A stretch of DNA of 64,000 nucleotides, taken from assembly GCF_900537075.1 (NCBI RefSeq), contig NZ_UNRA01000001.1:682001-746000 (forward strand). The letters run 5' to 3'. The notes beneath the pieces were generated by a model that ran no database searches, was not told the DNA's origin, and worked only from the letters and a program-made list of their open reading frames with translations. Below, piece by piece: positions 24,697 to 33,053 of the stretch; position 1 is the first letter of the stretch, and each line of letters starts with the position of its first letter. The stretch is from Tropicibacter sp. Alg240-R139 (GTDB taxonomy: Bacteria > Pseudomonadota > Alphaproteobacteria > Rhodobacterales > Rhodobacteraceae). Both the position numbers and the translations under genes were made by a program.

Positions 24697-25200
24697 GTAC
24701 GGTGTCGGTGAGTGAAAGGCGCTTTATGACAACCTAATAGAGCAGTCGTCAATCTTTCACAAAAGCGGACCTAGAACCTTAGGCGCTTGAATGGCGGGTT
24801 TGGGCTGTTCGCGAGACTTTGCAAAGTCCGCTATCTGCGCGAAGCCGACGTTGGTCACGTACCAGGCTGCGGTTGCGGCGAATGGCAACAAAGTCCCGCG
24901 TTGCAGTCCTTGAGCCTTGGCCAAGATTTTGCAGTGGCAGCGAATGGCCGCAAAGCGGGCTGCGGTTGCAAAAATCGGTGACCATGACGAATGTCGGCTC
25001 TGGGCCGTCTTTGCCACGTTCGGTCTCCCCAGATTACGCTGATGCTGCACCGCCTCTGAGGTCAGCAGTGAGCCCATACTTCCCGAATTGCTGCAATGAG
25101 GCGAATGTCCGGTCTTTGGTATGTCCGGGTGGCGAAATGCCGCCCTCGTGAAAACCGACCGCGCTGCTAGTGACAATGGAAACCTTTCACGGAGAACACG
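24697..25200. other. gene-free stretch, probable remnant sequence
   Basis: About 500 bases with no credible gene on either strand. The sequence between 24785 and 25165 looks like low-constraint filler with repeated short words (GCGGTTGC, CCGCAAAGCGGGC, AATGTCGGCTCTGGGCC). Similar words recur at 25915-25990. Confidence 0.4.
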
Positions 25201-25833
25201 ATGCCACCCGTAGAACTGCTTGTCCCATTCCTAGCTGCAACGGCGATATTCGCGTTCACCCCCGGCCCTGGAATGCTCTACATGGCCGTTCAAGCAATGG
25301 CACATGGAGCGAGGGCGGGATGGCTCAGCTCCGTCGCATTTCACCTCGCGTCCTATTTGCACATCTCTGCGGCTGCCTTCGGTGTAACTTTTCTTTTGAA
25401 AACCGCGCCAGTTTTGTTGATCGTTCTCAAGGTCATTGGGGGTGGCTACCTGATTTGGATGGGAATTCGACTGTGGAAACGCCCAAGGAACGATGTTCCA
25501 ACAGTCCAATCGTCCAACGCGCAACCTTCTCGACAGGCTTTTCGCGATAGTCTCACCATCGAAATGCTGAACCCGAAATCCGCACTCTTCTATTTCGCCT
25601 TCCTCCCCCAATTCACGACACTGGATGCGACCTCTCCGGTTTGGTTGCAAATCCTAGTACTCGGCATCATCGCCAATGTAGCCTTCAGCCTTTCGGACAT
25701 CGTTTGTATCGTCTTTGCGCGACTTGTTGCTGCAAAAGCAGCAGCGTCGGCTCGCCTTGTCGCGTGGGGGCGATGCCTTGGTGGCACCGTTCTTATCGCC
25801 TTGGGTGCAAGGATCGTCGCGGATGCGCGTTAG
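25201..25833 (+). CDS. LysE/RhtB-family amino-acid exporter
   Basis: 210 residues with about six hydrophobic segments, typical LysE-superfamily size. The N-terminal FTPGPGMLYMAVQAMAHG matches the family's conserved TPGP motif, and IEMLNPKSALFYFAFLPQF is the second signature. It would export an amino acid or homoserine-lactone-like compound; the substrate is not readable. CGGAG lies upstream of the ATG. It is the last chromosomal gene before the island junction. Confidence 0.88.
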   Translation: MPPVELLVPFLAATAIFAFTPGPGMLYMAVQAMAHGARAGWLSSVAFHLASYLHISAAAFGVTFLLKTAPVLLIVLKVIGGGYLIWMGIRLWKRPRNDVPTVQSSNAQPSRQAFRDSLTIEMLNPKSALFYFAFLPQFTTLDATSPVWLQILVLGIIANVAFSLSDIVCIVFARLVAAKAAASARLVAWGRCLGGTVLIALGARIVADAR

Positions 25834-26190
25834 TTCAGCGGACACTCGCCACCGGCAATGGAACGGCAGCTCCGTCCGCACCCCGGTCATTGCCCTGATG
25901 AAAGTGCTGCGCGATGAACGAAGGTCCGGTCTGGTGAAGCTGCGCTGCAGCACCGGTCACCTTGGCGAGCGGCAGCTCTGGGCCGAGAGTTGACAAAGCA
26001 AATCCAGAGAGAGTGGTGGCCCGCCATATTTTTGTATTCTTGTAGCGCTGGCTTTTCGTTTAGTTCGGCGCACCCGGTGCGCTGGACGAGTTTAAAAAAT
26101 AGTGAGCAAAGGTGGTTTGAGGGGTGGATAGAAAACAAGCAATCAATGCTAAGCAATTGACTTTATATGATTTCATCATTAAAAGTGGTG
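25834..26190. other. gene-free stretch before the first island junction
   Basis: No credible gene. It carries remnant-like sequence and the hairpin GCGCA-CCCGG-TGCGC at 26068-26082, the reverse complement of the one at 19304. Confidence 0.4.
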
Positions 26191-26231
26191 CCCGGGGGCG
26201 GAATCGAACCACCGACACGAGGATTTTCAAT
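26191..26231 (-). repeat. att repeat A (left end of island 1)
   Basis: 41 bp identical to the tRNA-Phe 3' half, from the anticodon loop through the T-arm toward the acceptor stem. Together with GGTG just before it (26187-26190) it reproduces the complete 3' end of the tRNA including CCA. Not a functional tRNA, because the 5' half is absent. Confidence 0.9.
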
Positions 26232-26363
26232 TAGCCTTGTTGTCCGCGCACGCTGTTGCAGGTTTGCTCAACTCGTATCGTAGCTGATTAAAAACCTTGC
26301 CGTTTGCGCATGGCAGATTGTCTCGACCTGTCTCATGCCGGCGCATTCAAGCCCACCGCTACT

Positions 26364-26384
26364 GCTACCCCAGCGATACCCAAG
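26364..26384 (+). repeat. integrase arm-type repeat, island 1 left
   Basis: Tandem ACCC-N7-ACCC motif, 132 bases inside att repeat A. It matches 19 of 21 bases with 41311-41331 at the other end of island 1. Confidence 0.55.
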
Positions 26385-26392
26385 CACAGTGA

Positions 26393-27265
26393 TTAATACG
26401 TGCTAAGCGGCTCTCGCTCAGGTCCTTGTTGTAGCAGCTTTGCTGCCCGTATTGGAGCGCCTAGGTACGGGACCTCGTCGCTCATTAATCTCGCGAACGG
26501 GCCAAGGCCAATGCCGCTAGACATCGCCAAAGAGCCCAAAACCAACGTGTCAAAGTCCAACAATGCAGAGGGACGCGGCATACGCTGCCAATGATAGCTG
26601 TCCTTCATTGCGGATTGGATTGCCTCAAAACGACTGCTTGCGATTGTTTCAACACTGCGAAGGACGAAGGGGTGGTCAAGATCGAACTTGCTTTCCGTTG
26701 GCTCAATAAGCTTCTGCGCCATTCGCATATAGCTATCAATGGATAGACCTGTCACACCCACTTGGAAGCCTGCACGACGATCCAAAGCCCGCCTGTACGG
26801 AAACTCTATGCTCGATTCAATGAACAGCGCATCGCCCAAACACTCAGCTTGATAAAGCGCAAACAATTGACTTGTCGTCGTCCGCGCAGAGTTTTCCAAG
26901 GGGCGCGCAAGGCGTTCTTCTCCATCGCCCAAACGCTTTTGGCTTCTGACGCCATCGATGAGGTCACTATGATCTGCTAGTGACGAAACGGCTTTTGGTC
27001 CTCCTGACAATGCGAGGAGTACAGCGCCATGAATAAGCCCAAGTTCAAGAAAACCGTTCCCAGCTTTTTGGAGAAGATGACGGGCATTGTCGGCGTCTTC
27101 GAGAAGCAGCGCAATCGATGCGGCATCACGGTACGCAGTCGCTGCAATCGCTTGATGTTCATAACCCTTTTGCCTGAACTCGTTATGGACCTCAGCGCGA
27201 CCTACAAGAAATTTTAGCCGGTTGCGTAGCCTTTCGGGTTCGACCCCAAAATCCTCGTCATGCAT
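26393..27265 (-). CDS. unknown helical protein, third gene of the island 1 left operon
   Basis: 290 residues, not recognised. The first ~100 residues (AAYRDAASIALLLEDADNARHLL, QKAGNGFLELGLIHGAVLL) look like TPR-type helical repeats. The rest is mixed, with a hydrophobic glycine-rich stretch near the end (LVLGSLAMSSGIGLGPFARL). Its ATG overlaps the preceding stop as TGATG, so it is translationally coupled to the gene at 27265. A scaffold or sensor role in a defence-like operon is possible but unproven. Confidence 0.6.
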   Translation of the reverse strand: MHDEDFGVEPERLRNRLKFLVGRAEVHNEFRQKGYEHQAIAATAYRDAASIALLLEDADNARHLLQKAGNGFLELGLIHGAVLLALSGGPKAVSSLADHSDLIDGVRSQKRLGDGEERLARPLENSARTTTSQLFALYQAECLGDALFIESSIEFPYRRALDRRAGFQVGVTGLSIDSYMRMAQKLIEPTESKFDLDHPFVLRSVETIASSRFEAIQSAMKDSYHWQRMPRPSALLDFDTLVLGSLAMSSGIGLGPFARLMSDEVPYLGAPIRAAKLLQQGPEREPLSTY

Positions 27266-27879
27266 CAGAAAAGCTCCCTAATGTTGCTGAGGACATCCGG
27301 CTCAACATACTTGGGATTCGACCACGTGTGCTGCGGCCCCCAATGGCCATGACTAGGGTCCCACCATTCAACCCGCTCAATTTGATTAGACGGTATGTGA
27401 ACCTTGGCCGTTAACTCGCCTTCTAGCTGGTAGGGTGACCATCTTTGATAGATATTCAGGTCTCTTACAGCCTCAGCAACATTGCTGACCTCAACTGCGG
27501 GATAGTTGCTCGTCGCCACCCAGCAAAAAAATAGTGCCCCCGGCCTCGTCCAATCGTCTGTGGCAAACTGCAAGGCTGTGTCGATGGCAGAGTAAGCAAA
27601 ATTCCGTTGAAGGATGGTATTTCGTTCAACGGAACCACTAGCCAAAGAGATAAACGGGGTTTCATCACCAAAATTCTCGTAATCGTGCAAATGGCGATCC
27701 AGATTTTGCCGTGTCAGTACATCCGCGATCATGGGAGGAGTTATTTGATGCTCCTTTCTCCACCAATTGGACATGATGCCATGATCCTGATCAATGATTT
27801 CCTGCGCTTTTGACTGTGTAAGACCGCTTGAGCCAGAAGTGTCGCCGACTATCCCTTTTACGCATTTTTGGATATACAT
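27265..27879 (-). CDS. unknown protein, possibly ADP-ribosyltransferase-like
   Basis: 204 residues, not recognised as a named family. The central and C-terminal layout HDYENF...PFISLASGS...YQLEGELTAKVHIPSNQI resembles the three motifs of ADP-ribosyltransferase folds (His/Arg, S-x-S strand, Q/E-x-E strand). This is a weak motif reading, not a confirmed assignment. Middle gene of a three-gene operon; both junctions are TGATG overlaps. If it is an ART it would be the effector, modifying a target in infected cells. Confidence 0.5.
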   Translation of the reverse strand: MYIQKCVKGIVGDTSGSSGLTQSKAQEIIDQDHGIMSNWWRKEHQITPPMIADVLTRQNLDRHLHDYENFGDETPFISLASGSVERNTILQRNFAYSAIDTALQFATDDWTRPGALFFCWVATSNYPAVEVSNVAEAVRDLNIYQRWSPYQLEGELTAKVHIPSNQIERVEWWDPSHGHWGPQHTWSNPKYVEPDVLSNIRELF

Positions 27880-28529
27880 CAGCCCCTACGTCTTTCTGTC
27901 GCATCGAGTATCAAATTGAACAGTTCATCTGGGCGTGTAGTTAGCCCGAACGCGCCCCGAGGGGTATCGCGCTGCGCACCTACATAGAAAATGACAAAAG
28001 GATTTGAGATGGAGGACAGGATCTCTGGAAGCAGCTTAGTCCCAGCTTCGCCATCGTTTACGCGTCCCATGTCAGAGATCACAATATCATAGACTGCGCC
28101 CGCCATTTGCCTTCGCGCTTCTTCATCAGATTTAGCAAGATCAATCAGAACGCCAAGTTTTCGCAGAACGCCGATTTCGGGAATGTTGTTAGTGGGGTTA
28201 TCATCGATCCACAAAATTCGTGAAGACCTGAGCAGGGGCCCAATAGTTTTCATTCGTCGGACCAATTGATCCTGAAGACCTGCGGGTAGAGTGATATTCC
28301 TCGCTTCTGCGACCTCCTGTATCTCCCCCGATAGCTCTAACTCAACTCCTGCAAACCCTAGCTTTGTCGCCCGGGAAAAAGCGGTCCTAATGGTTCGTGG
28401 CCCGACGATAAAGAAAATGAAAGCAAAGAAAAGCGCCCACAAAAGGTGTGGTGTGTACGGCAGCAAGTCAGACCAGTGAAACCCACTCTCAGGGCTTGAA
28501 AACGAAATCCGAATATCCAAAAACTTCAT
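27879..28529 (-). CDS. membrane-anchored response-regulator receiver-like protein
   Basis: 216 residues. One transmembrane helix (~27-47) is followed by a short linker helix and a receiver-like Rossmann domain from ~103: ILWIDDNPTNN (acidic pair), YDIVISDMGR (putative phospho-acceptor Asp) and FVIFYVGAQ. The invariant receiver lysine appears replaced by arginine (TTRPDELF), so it may be a pseudo-receiver. No output domain or kinase is nearby. It is first in the operon, and its stop overlaps the next start as TGATG. A membrane-located sensing or switch subunit is the likely role. Confidence 0.6.
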   Translation of the reverse strand: MKFLDIRISFSSPESGFHWSDLLPYTPHLLWALFFAFIFFIVGPRTIRTAFSRATKLGFAGVELELSGEIQEVAEARNITLPAGLQDQLVRRMKTIGPLLRSSRILWIDDNPTNNIPEIGVLRKLGVLIDLAKSDEEARRQMAGAVYDIVISDMGRVNDGEAGTKLLPEILSSISNPFVIFYVGAQRDTPRGAFGLTTRPDELFNLILDATERRRG

Positions 28530-28894
28530 ACCTCGCCAGTGAGTTGGTTGTCGCCGCTAACTCCCTAAGTGGGTGCGCCAATACAATAAATTTACACCGA
28601 CGTTTGTAGCAGGAACCGTGGAAATACCCAAGTCGTTTTGATTTGGGAGAACTTAAACTTCGGAAGACCACGACCAATTGAAACTTCCATCCTGCATCAG
28701 ATCAGCAATAGTCATCGGTACAGTCATCATAGCTGTCCCCAGTCAGTTCACAAAATGTCTTCAGTGCCCCCTGGAGCGAGAAATATTGATGTTCGCTGCG
28801 GTGGCTACAGAACGTCCGCGATGTTAGGAAAGCATATAGGGCACCAGCGCTGTATATGAGATGTCTGTAGCGTGCGAGGGAGATACAGAGACCG
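28530..28894. other. divergent intergenic region
   Basis: 365 bases between the divergent three-gene operon and the HNH gene. No credible gene is present, and no convincing operator was found. Promoters for both directions should lie here. The sequence is more AT-rich than the chromosomal flanks. Confidence 0.4.
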
Positions 28895-29839
28895 ATGTAT
28901 GAACTAATTGTACAGGAACTGGTTGAACCGGGCAGCATGCAGCGCTTTCTCGGCGAACGAACCAGCTGCCGATATTGCGGCGCGACAGGTTCAGCTGTTT
29001 TTGGAAAGCGACGGAACGCCCATGCGCTTCCGGCCGCGCTTGGAAATCGGACACTTTTCTCACTTGATGAATGCAGGGCTTGCAACGATAAATTTTCTAT
29101 CTACGAGGACGCTTTGTGTAAGGCGGTCGGCCCATTCCTGACCCTTGGCGGTGTGCGGGGCCGCTCTGGTGTTCGTAAAACCGGAAAGACCGGATCAAAG
29201 TCGACGGTGCGCCACACCATGCTTGAAGGGAAGCGGCAACTCAGCATCGCGTCTGAAGGCGATGCTGAACTAATGGGTGGCGACCAGACGAAGGGCCTGC
29301 TCAGCCTGACAATGCCGGTCGATGGCGACAAGTTCGTTCCTCGTTATGCATATAAGGCCTTGACGAAGGTCGGTTTGTCGATGTTGCCTGCCGAGGAGTT
29401 GCCCAACTTCCAAAGAGCGATTGCTAGCTTGGATGATCTGGATACCGAGCCGCATCCCGGGCCTTTGCAGATTGGATTCTCCTATGCCTTTGTGGGCAAC
29501 GCGCCACCTGCACTGGCCGTAACCCTGCTGCGGCGAAAGGATTTTAGTGCGCAGCTGCCATATATGATTTTTTTGCTGATGGCGGGATCCGTATGTTTCC
29601 AAATTTGGCTCCGATCTGACAACCGAGATGCAGATGTGCCGGAGGTGGGCAGGCTTGGCATTCGGTTCAATGCGCAGCTTCCAAAGCCCGAAGGGGGCTA
29701 TTTTCCGATCAATTATTGTGATCCGCTCCAATTCGACTGGTCGGACTTAACGCCAAGATTACAGCCATTCCAGGCCTTCGAGTTGGCATTCAATGCGCAA
29801 ACGACCGAGGGCAGTATCACGCCGATTCCTAGGGTGTGA
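28895..29839 (+). CDS. HNH-endonuclease-like protein
   Basis: 314 residues. The N-terminal ~75 residues carry a zinc-finger HNH layout: CRYCG (Cys-X2-Cys), AHALPAALGN for the His-x-x-Pro and Asn elements, then CRACNDKFS (Cys-X2-Cys-Asn). The remaining ~240 residues match nothing I know and may be a target- or partner-binding domain. GAGGGAGATA precedes the ATG. It sits between the unknown operon and the integrase in island 1, a typical place for anti-phage cargo. A nuclease role is inferred from the motif only. Confidence 0.65.
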   Translation: MYELIVQELVEPGSMQRFLGERTSCRYCGATGSAVFGKRRNAHALPAALGNRTLFSLDECRACNDKFSIYEDALCKAVGPFLTLGGVRGRSGVRKTGKTGSKSTVRHTMLEGKRQLSIASEGDAELMGGDQTKGLLSLTMPVDGDKFVPRYAYKALTKVGLSMLPAEELPNFQRAIASLDDLDTEPHPGPLQIGFSYAFVGNAPPALAVTLLRRKDFSAQLPYMIFLLMAGSVCFQIWLRSDNRDADVPEVGRLGIRFNAQLPKPEGGYFPINYCDPLQFDWSDLTPRLQPFQAFELAFNAQTTEGSITPIPRV

Positions 29840-29854
29840 CCTGCTAGACGTACC

Positions 29855-29925
29855 CCGCCGATGCAGGCATTGAGCCTTATGCAGCGAAAAGCTGCTCGCA
29901 GAGCAGCTATCTTTGGCATCGGCGG
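29855..29925. terminator. nested double hairpin between the HNH gene and integrase
   Basis: An outer perfect 10-bp stem (CCGCCGATGC at 29855-29864 with GCATCGGCGG at 29916-29925) encloses an inner perfect 8-bp hairpin (AGCTGCTC-GCA-GAGCAGCT, 29890-29908). It starts 16 bases after the HNH stop. It may be a terminator, an attenuator for the integrase, or a small structured RNA. Confidence 0.5.
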
Positions 29926-30019
29926 TTCTCAATGGCAATGCTTCAATCAGACTCAAATCGTTTTACCCCGTCTAGGATTGTCCCTGACGAGGCAATGCTC
30001 AGTCTCTTATCATGGACCT

Positions 30020-31225
30020 ATGATACAGAAACTCACCACTAAGTTCATCGAGACCAGAAAGCCAAACCCAGCCAAGCGGGAAGATTACCGTGACACGGTG
30101 GTTCCCGGTTTGGTCCTTCGTGTGAACAAGTCCGGCACCAAGACATTCAGCTTTCACAAGCGCATAAACGGGAAAATGAAGCGACTGACCATCGGCCAGT
30201 TTGGGCCGTTTTCCCTTAACGATGCCCGGGAACGAGCGCGGCAAGTCCTTTATGAAGTGGAAACAGGTAAGTTCGAACAGAACACCGGCATAGAGGTCGA
30301 AACGAAACCGACGCTGGGCGACGTGATCCCAGACTACATTGAGAAGCATGCCAAAGTTCACAACCGCGACCACGAGCGCAAAGAAGCTCAGTTGGCTAAG
30401 TTTACCACCCTGCACGAAAAACGGATCGACGAGATCAAACGCGCAGATGTGGTGAAAGCATGCGACATAATTCAGAAATCTGCGCCAATCGGCGTGAACC
30501 GTGCATTGGCCCATCTCAAGCATCTGATGAGCTGGAGTGTCGAGCGCGGCATTATCGACGCTTCCCCCATTGCTGGAATGAAACCTCCGTCGAAAGAAAA
30601 GCCTCGTGAGCGCGTGCTATCGGACGATGAGCTAGGCGTGCTGTGGGAGGCCTGTGATGACGAAGGCTACCCATTCGGGGATTGCATGAAGCTGTTGATC
30701 CTAAGTGGCCAGAGGCGCGCCGAAGTCGCCGAGATGCGCTGGTCTGAACTCGACCTCGAAAAGCGGCTGTGGACACTCCCGTCCCAGCGCGCCAAGAATG
30801 GCAGGCAGCACACCATACCTCTCACCGACGCAATGCTGGACGTGCTGCGCAGGGTGCCGAAGTTTCTCGGTTCGGATCTCGTGTTTACTACGAAAGGGAC
30901 CACGCCGATTTCTGGATTTGGCCGGTTAAAAAGGCGTCTCGATAAATCGCTTCCCAAGGATGCCGAACCTTGGACACCCCATGACCTGCGCCGCACGATG
31001 TCCACCAACATGGCCCAACTCGGCGTGCCACAACCCGTGACCGAAGCGTTGCTAAACCACAAGACGGGTGTGGTCTCAGGCGTGGCAGCAATCTACAATG
31101 TCTATTCATATGCGGAAGAGAAACGCGAGGCATTGGACAAGTGGAATGAGCGTATCGAAGAAGTCACAAAGACCAAGAATGATCCGCAATCTGCTGGATA
31201 TAGTGTCGCCAGATCGCTGGGTTGA
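30020..31225 (+). CDS. int: tyrosine-recombinase integrase of island 1 (P4/DUF4102 type)
   Basis: 401 residues from the ATG at 30020. The N-terminal DUF4102-like arm-binding domain (PGLVLRVNKSGTKTFSFHKR, IGQFGPFSLNDARERARQ) is followed by a core-binding domain and a catalytic domain. Catalytic residues are readable: Arg in SGQRRAEV (~230), His/Arg in HDLRR (~320), a later His in NHKTG, and the nucleophile Tyr in YNVYSY (~359). It catalyses integration and excision at the tRNA-Phe 3' end. It is related to, but diverged from, the island 2 integrase. It is not next to the att site; cargo lies between. Confidence 0.93.
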   Translation: MIQKLTTKFIETRKPNPAKREDYRDTVVPGLVLRVNKSGTKTFSFHKRINGKMKRLTIGQFGPFSLNDARERARQVLYEVETGKFEQNTGIEVETKPTLGDVIPDYIEKHAKVHNRDHERKEAQLAKFTTLHEKRIDEIKRADVVKACDIIQKSAPIGVNRALAHLKHLMSWSVERGIIDASPIAGMKPPSKEKPRERVLSDDELGVLWEACDDEGYPFGDCMKLLILSGQRRAEVAEMRWSELDLEKRLWTLPSQRAKNGRQHTIPLTDAMLDVLRRVPKFLGSDLVFTTKGTTPISGFGRLKRRLDKSLPKDAEPWTPHDLRRTMSTNMAQLGVPQPVTEALLNHKTGVVSGVAAIYNVYSYAEEKREALDKWNERIEEVTKTKNDPQSAGYSVARSLG

Positions 31226-31910
31226 TTGCGCCGAATACAAGTATCCTTCGGGTGGCAATCCGTGGACAGAGCTATACACCGAACAAGTTTGCCAAGACAT
31301 CGCCGCCAAAGTCGGAATTTCCGACCAAGACACCATTCAACGCCTTCGGTTTCAGTTGGCTGCCACGGCAGAGTATTTAACAGTTACGTTGGGCTTCGTG
31401 GGCGGAGCCGCAACCCCGGCCCAAAAATACATCTGGGCTGACAAATTGGACATCTCTCTACGACGAGTCGTCGGCCATCTTGATGAGGCGACTGATCACG
31501 TGGCCACGGTTTCAATCAAGGACGATGAGGGCAACACGAGGGTTTATCCTGCATTTGAGATGCACAGGCGTGCGGAACTTACGCGCAACGCGATATCAGA
31601 TTTACGCCAACTCTTGGGAGCCGTCGAAAAATCAACAGAGAAGATCGAGGGAGGCACAAACCACGCCCAAACGTTGCAGCTTGTTGTTGATGCCATGACC
31701 GAGGTCTTTATCGACATTGTCGGAATTGAGCACGTCAAGAGAACTGCCTTCAGAGAAGACATCGACGGTTTATTCCCTGATTTTATACGTGAAGCATCAA
31801 AGCCGTTTCTGGCCGTCCAATATCCCAAGTCAACCGCCTCGCAGCGAAGCGTTGAGAAGCTCAACACGCAAATACAAGAGGCTGTCGCACGCTACTCGCA
31901 TCGTGATTGA
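31179..31910 (+). CDS. unknown island core protein downstream of integrase 1
   Basis: 243 residues from the ATG at 31179, which overlaps the integrase end by 47 bp; a later start is possible. It is mostly helical, charged, and has no motif I recognise. The same position in island 2 holds the unrelated-looking gene at 47844. It could be a regulator of the integrase or of the palindromic operator that follows (31990-32001); that is only positional reasoning. Confidence 0.55.
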   Translation: MIRNLLDIVSPDRWVDCAEYKYPSGGNPWTELYTEQVCQDIAAKVGISDQDTIQRLRFQLAATAEYLTVTLGFVGGAATPAQKYIWADKLDISLRRVVGHLDEATDHVATVSIKDDEGNTRVYPAFEMHRRAELTRNAISDLRQLLGAVEKSTEKIEGGTNHAQTLQLVVDAMTEVFIDIVGIEHVKRTAFREDIDGLFPDFIREASKPFLAVQYPKSTASQRSVEKLNTQIQEAVARYSHRD

Positions 31911-31989
31911 ACCAAACGCAAAAAAACGCCCCCGTTTCGTTCATTGAATTGAAATGAAACGCTTTTCTACCTGTGTCACAGTCATCTCA

Positions 31990-32001
31990 GGAACCGGTTC
32001 C
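31990..32001. promoter_or_regulatory. palindromic operator before alpA, island 1
   Basis: Perfect 12-base palindrome GGAACCGGTTCC, 23 bases before the AlpA-like start. Island 2 has a different perfect palindrome at the same place. Confidence 0.5.
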
Positions 32002-32024
32002 CTTAGTCATGAAGGGGATAGAAG

Positions 32025-32249
32025 ATGACAGATGAAATACTTTCGAAAACATTAGCGACGCGCGACGACCTGAAGCGCATGGGTATAAAGGTCTCCAACG
32101 TTACCTTGCTTCGCTGGGAAGCGCGCGGTCGATTTCCGCGAAGATGCCGCCCCGGCGGCACCACAGTTGCATGGTTCATGTCGGAGATTCAGGCGTGGTT
32201 GGCCGAGCGTGACACGGAACGTGCCCGAACACATTACGCTGAATACTAA
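32025..32249 (+). CDS. AlpA-like small DNA-binding regulator (island 1)
   Basis: 74 residues with a MerR/AlpA-type winged helix: LATRDDLKRMGIKVSNVTLL, then RWEARGRFPRRCRPGG and a C-terminal IQAWLAERD helix. AlpA-family proteins of P4-like elements act as excisionases or activators of the integrase. AAGGGGATAGA precedes the ATG. It lies directly behind a palindromic operator and ahead of the replication genes, so control of excision and replication is likely. Confidence 0.8.
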   Translation: MTDEILSKTLATRDDLKRMGIKVSNVTLLRWEARGRFPRRCRPGGTTVAWFMSEIQAWLAERDTERARTHYAEY

Positions 32250-32296
32250 CCTGCGCTCAGCCGACAATCATCACAAAATCTTAAAGGAGTCGTCTC

Positions 32297-32995
32297 ATGG
32301 ACGAAATGCGATCAACGCAGCCTGCAGTGCTGCTTTCCGAAACTGAATTCAAAGTCAAAACTGACGGATACGGGTGGAAGAAATCAATCCACAAGGGATG
32401 GATTCAACACTACTACCATCAGCATCCTGAACTATATGGGTGGCCAGTCGAGGCCGAAATCTTCCTACAAAAGGTAGGTGATTGTTCGCCCAGTAACCGC
32501 GTACGAGTTTGTGCCGTATCACCTCATGGCGACATCGAGGCCGAGCACTTACTAAGCCCTACTGAAGATATGACAATGGCAGATGTGTTGCTTGATTTGG
32601 CAACCCATACTGACCACAACGTGATGTTTGACCCGGTGCCTTGGAAACGAGGTGTGCGTTCAAATCGAACCAGATTGGGCTTCAAAACAATCGTAGGCGA
32701 GCATCCGTTCGACTACTTTCCATGTCCAACGATGTTTTGGGGGATTGGGGCCTCGGCGTATCAGTTTCTCGCCCCATTGCCCCGCGCAATGGAACTCCAG
32801 GAAATGGTTGAGATGCTGGATTGCGCGGGCCTGTCTCGCGCTCACCGGCTCGCAAACCCCAATGATGAGCTGCTCTATGTACCGGGCTCTCTGATACATC
32901 GCCCCGGTCTTCCCCCTTTCACAGCTGAAGTGTTGTTCGATGCCTTTTCCGAGGTGGAAGTCGAAAGCGATGATTGGCTTTGGACCAAATATTGA
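32297..32995 (+). CDS. RepB-primase-related protein, apparently degenerate (island 1)
   Basis: 232 residues; AAAGGAG lies eight bases before the ATG. It aligns by eye with the island 2 primase-like protein at 49098: EDMTMADVLLDLATHTDHN matches DDMCLADILRSYSRHEWDQ, and the C-terminal VPGSLIHRPGLPPF resembles that protein's IPGSYNHKS. The acidic catalytic pair expected in a primase core is not evident, so it may have lost activity. The separate PrimPol domain in the next gene may have taken over. Confidence 0.55.
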   Translation: MDEMRSTQPAVLLSETEFKVKTDGYGWKKSIHKGWIQHYYHQHPELYGWPVEAEIFLQKVGDCSPSNRVRVCAVSPHGDIEAEHLLSPTEDMTMADVLLDLATHTDHNVMFDPVPWKRGVRSNRTRLGFKTIVGEHPFDYFPCPTMFWGIGASAYQFLAPLPRAMELQEMVEMLDCAGLSRAHRLANPNDELLYVPGSLIHRPGLPPFTAEVLFDAFSEVEVESDDWLWTKY

Positions 32996-33001
32996 AATGT
33001 C

Positions 33002-33023
33002 GAGAGGGGTTCGAGCCCCTCTC
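33002..33023 (+). terminator. hairpin between the 32297 gene and the PrimPol gene
   Basis: A perfect 8-bp stem joins GAGAGGGG (33002-33009) to CCCCTCTC (33016-33023) across TTCGAG, in the 58-bp gap before the PrimPol-AAA gene. A hairpin also precedes the primase-like gene in island 2 (48991-49018). It may attenuate replication-gene expression. Confidence 0.5.
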
Positions 33024-33053
33024 ACTCCCCCCAGAATGTCTTGAGGTGACTCC

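Noticed and set aside
26187-26232. Apparent tRNA genes at att repeats A and B
   Set aside because: Only the 3' half is present; the D-arm and 5' acceptor strand are missing, so they are att scars.
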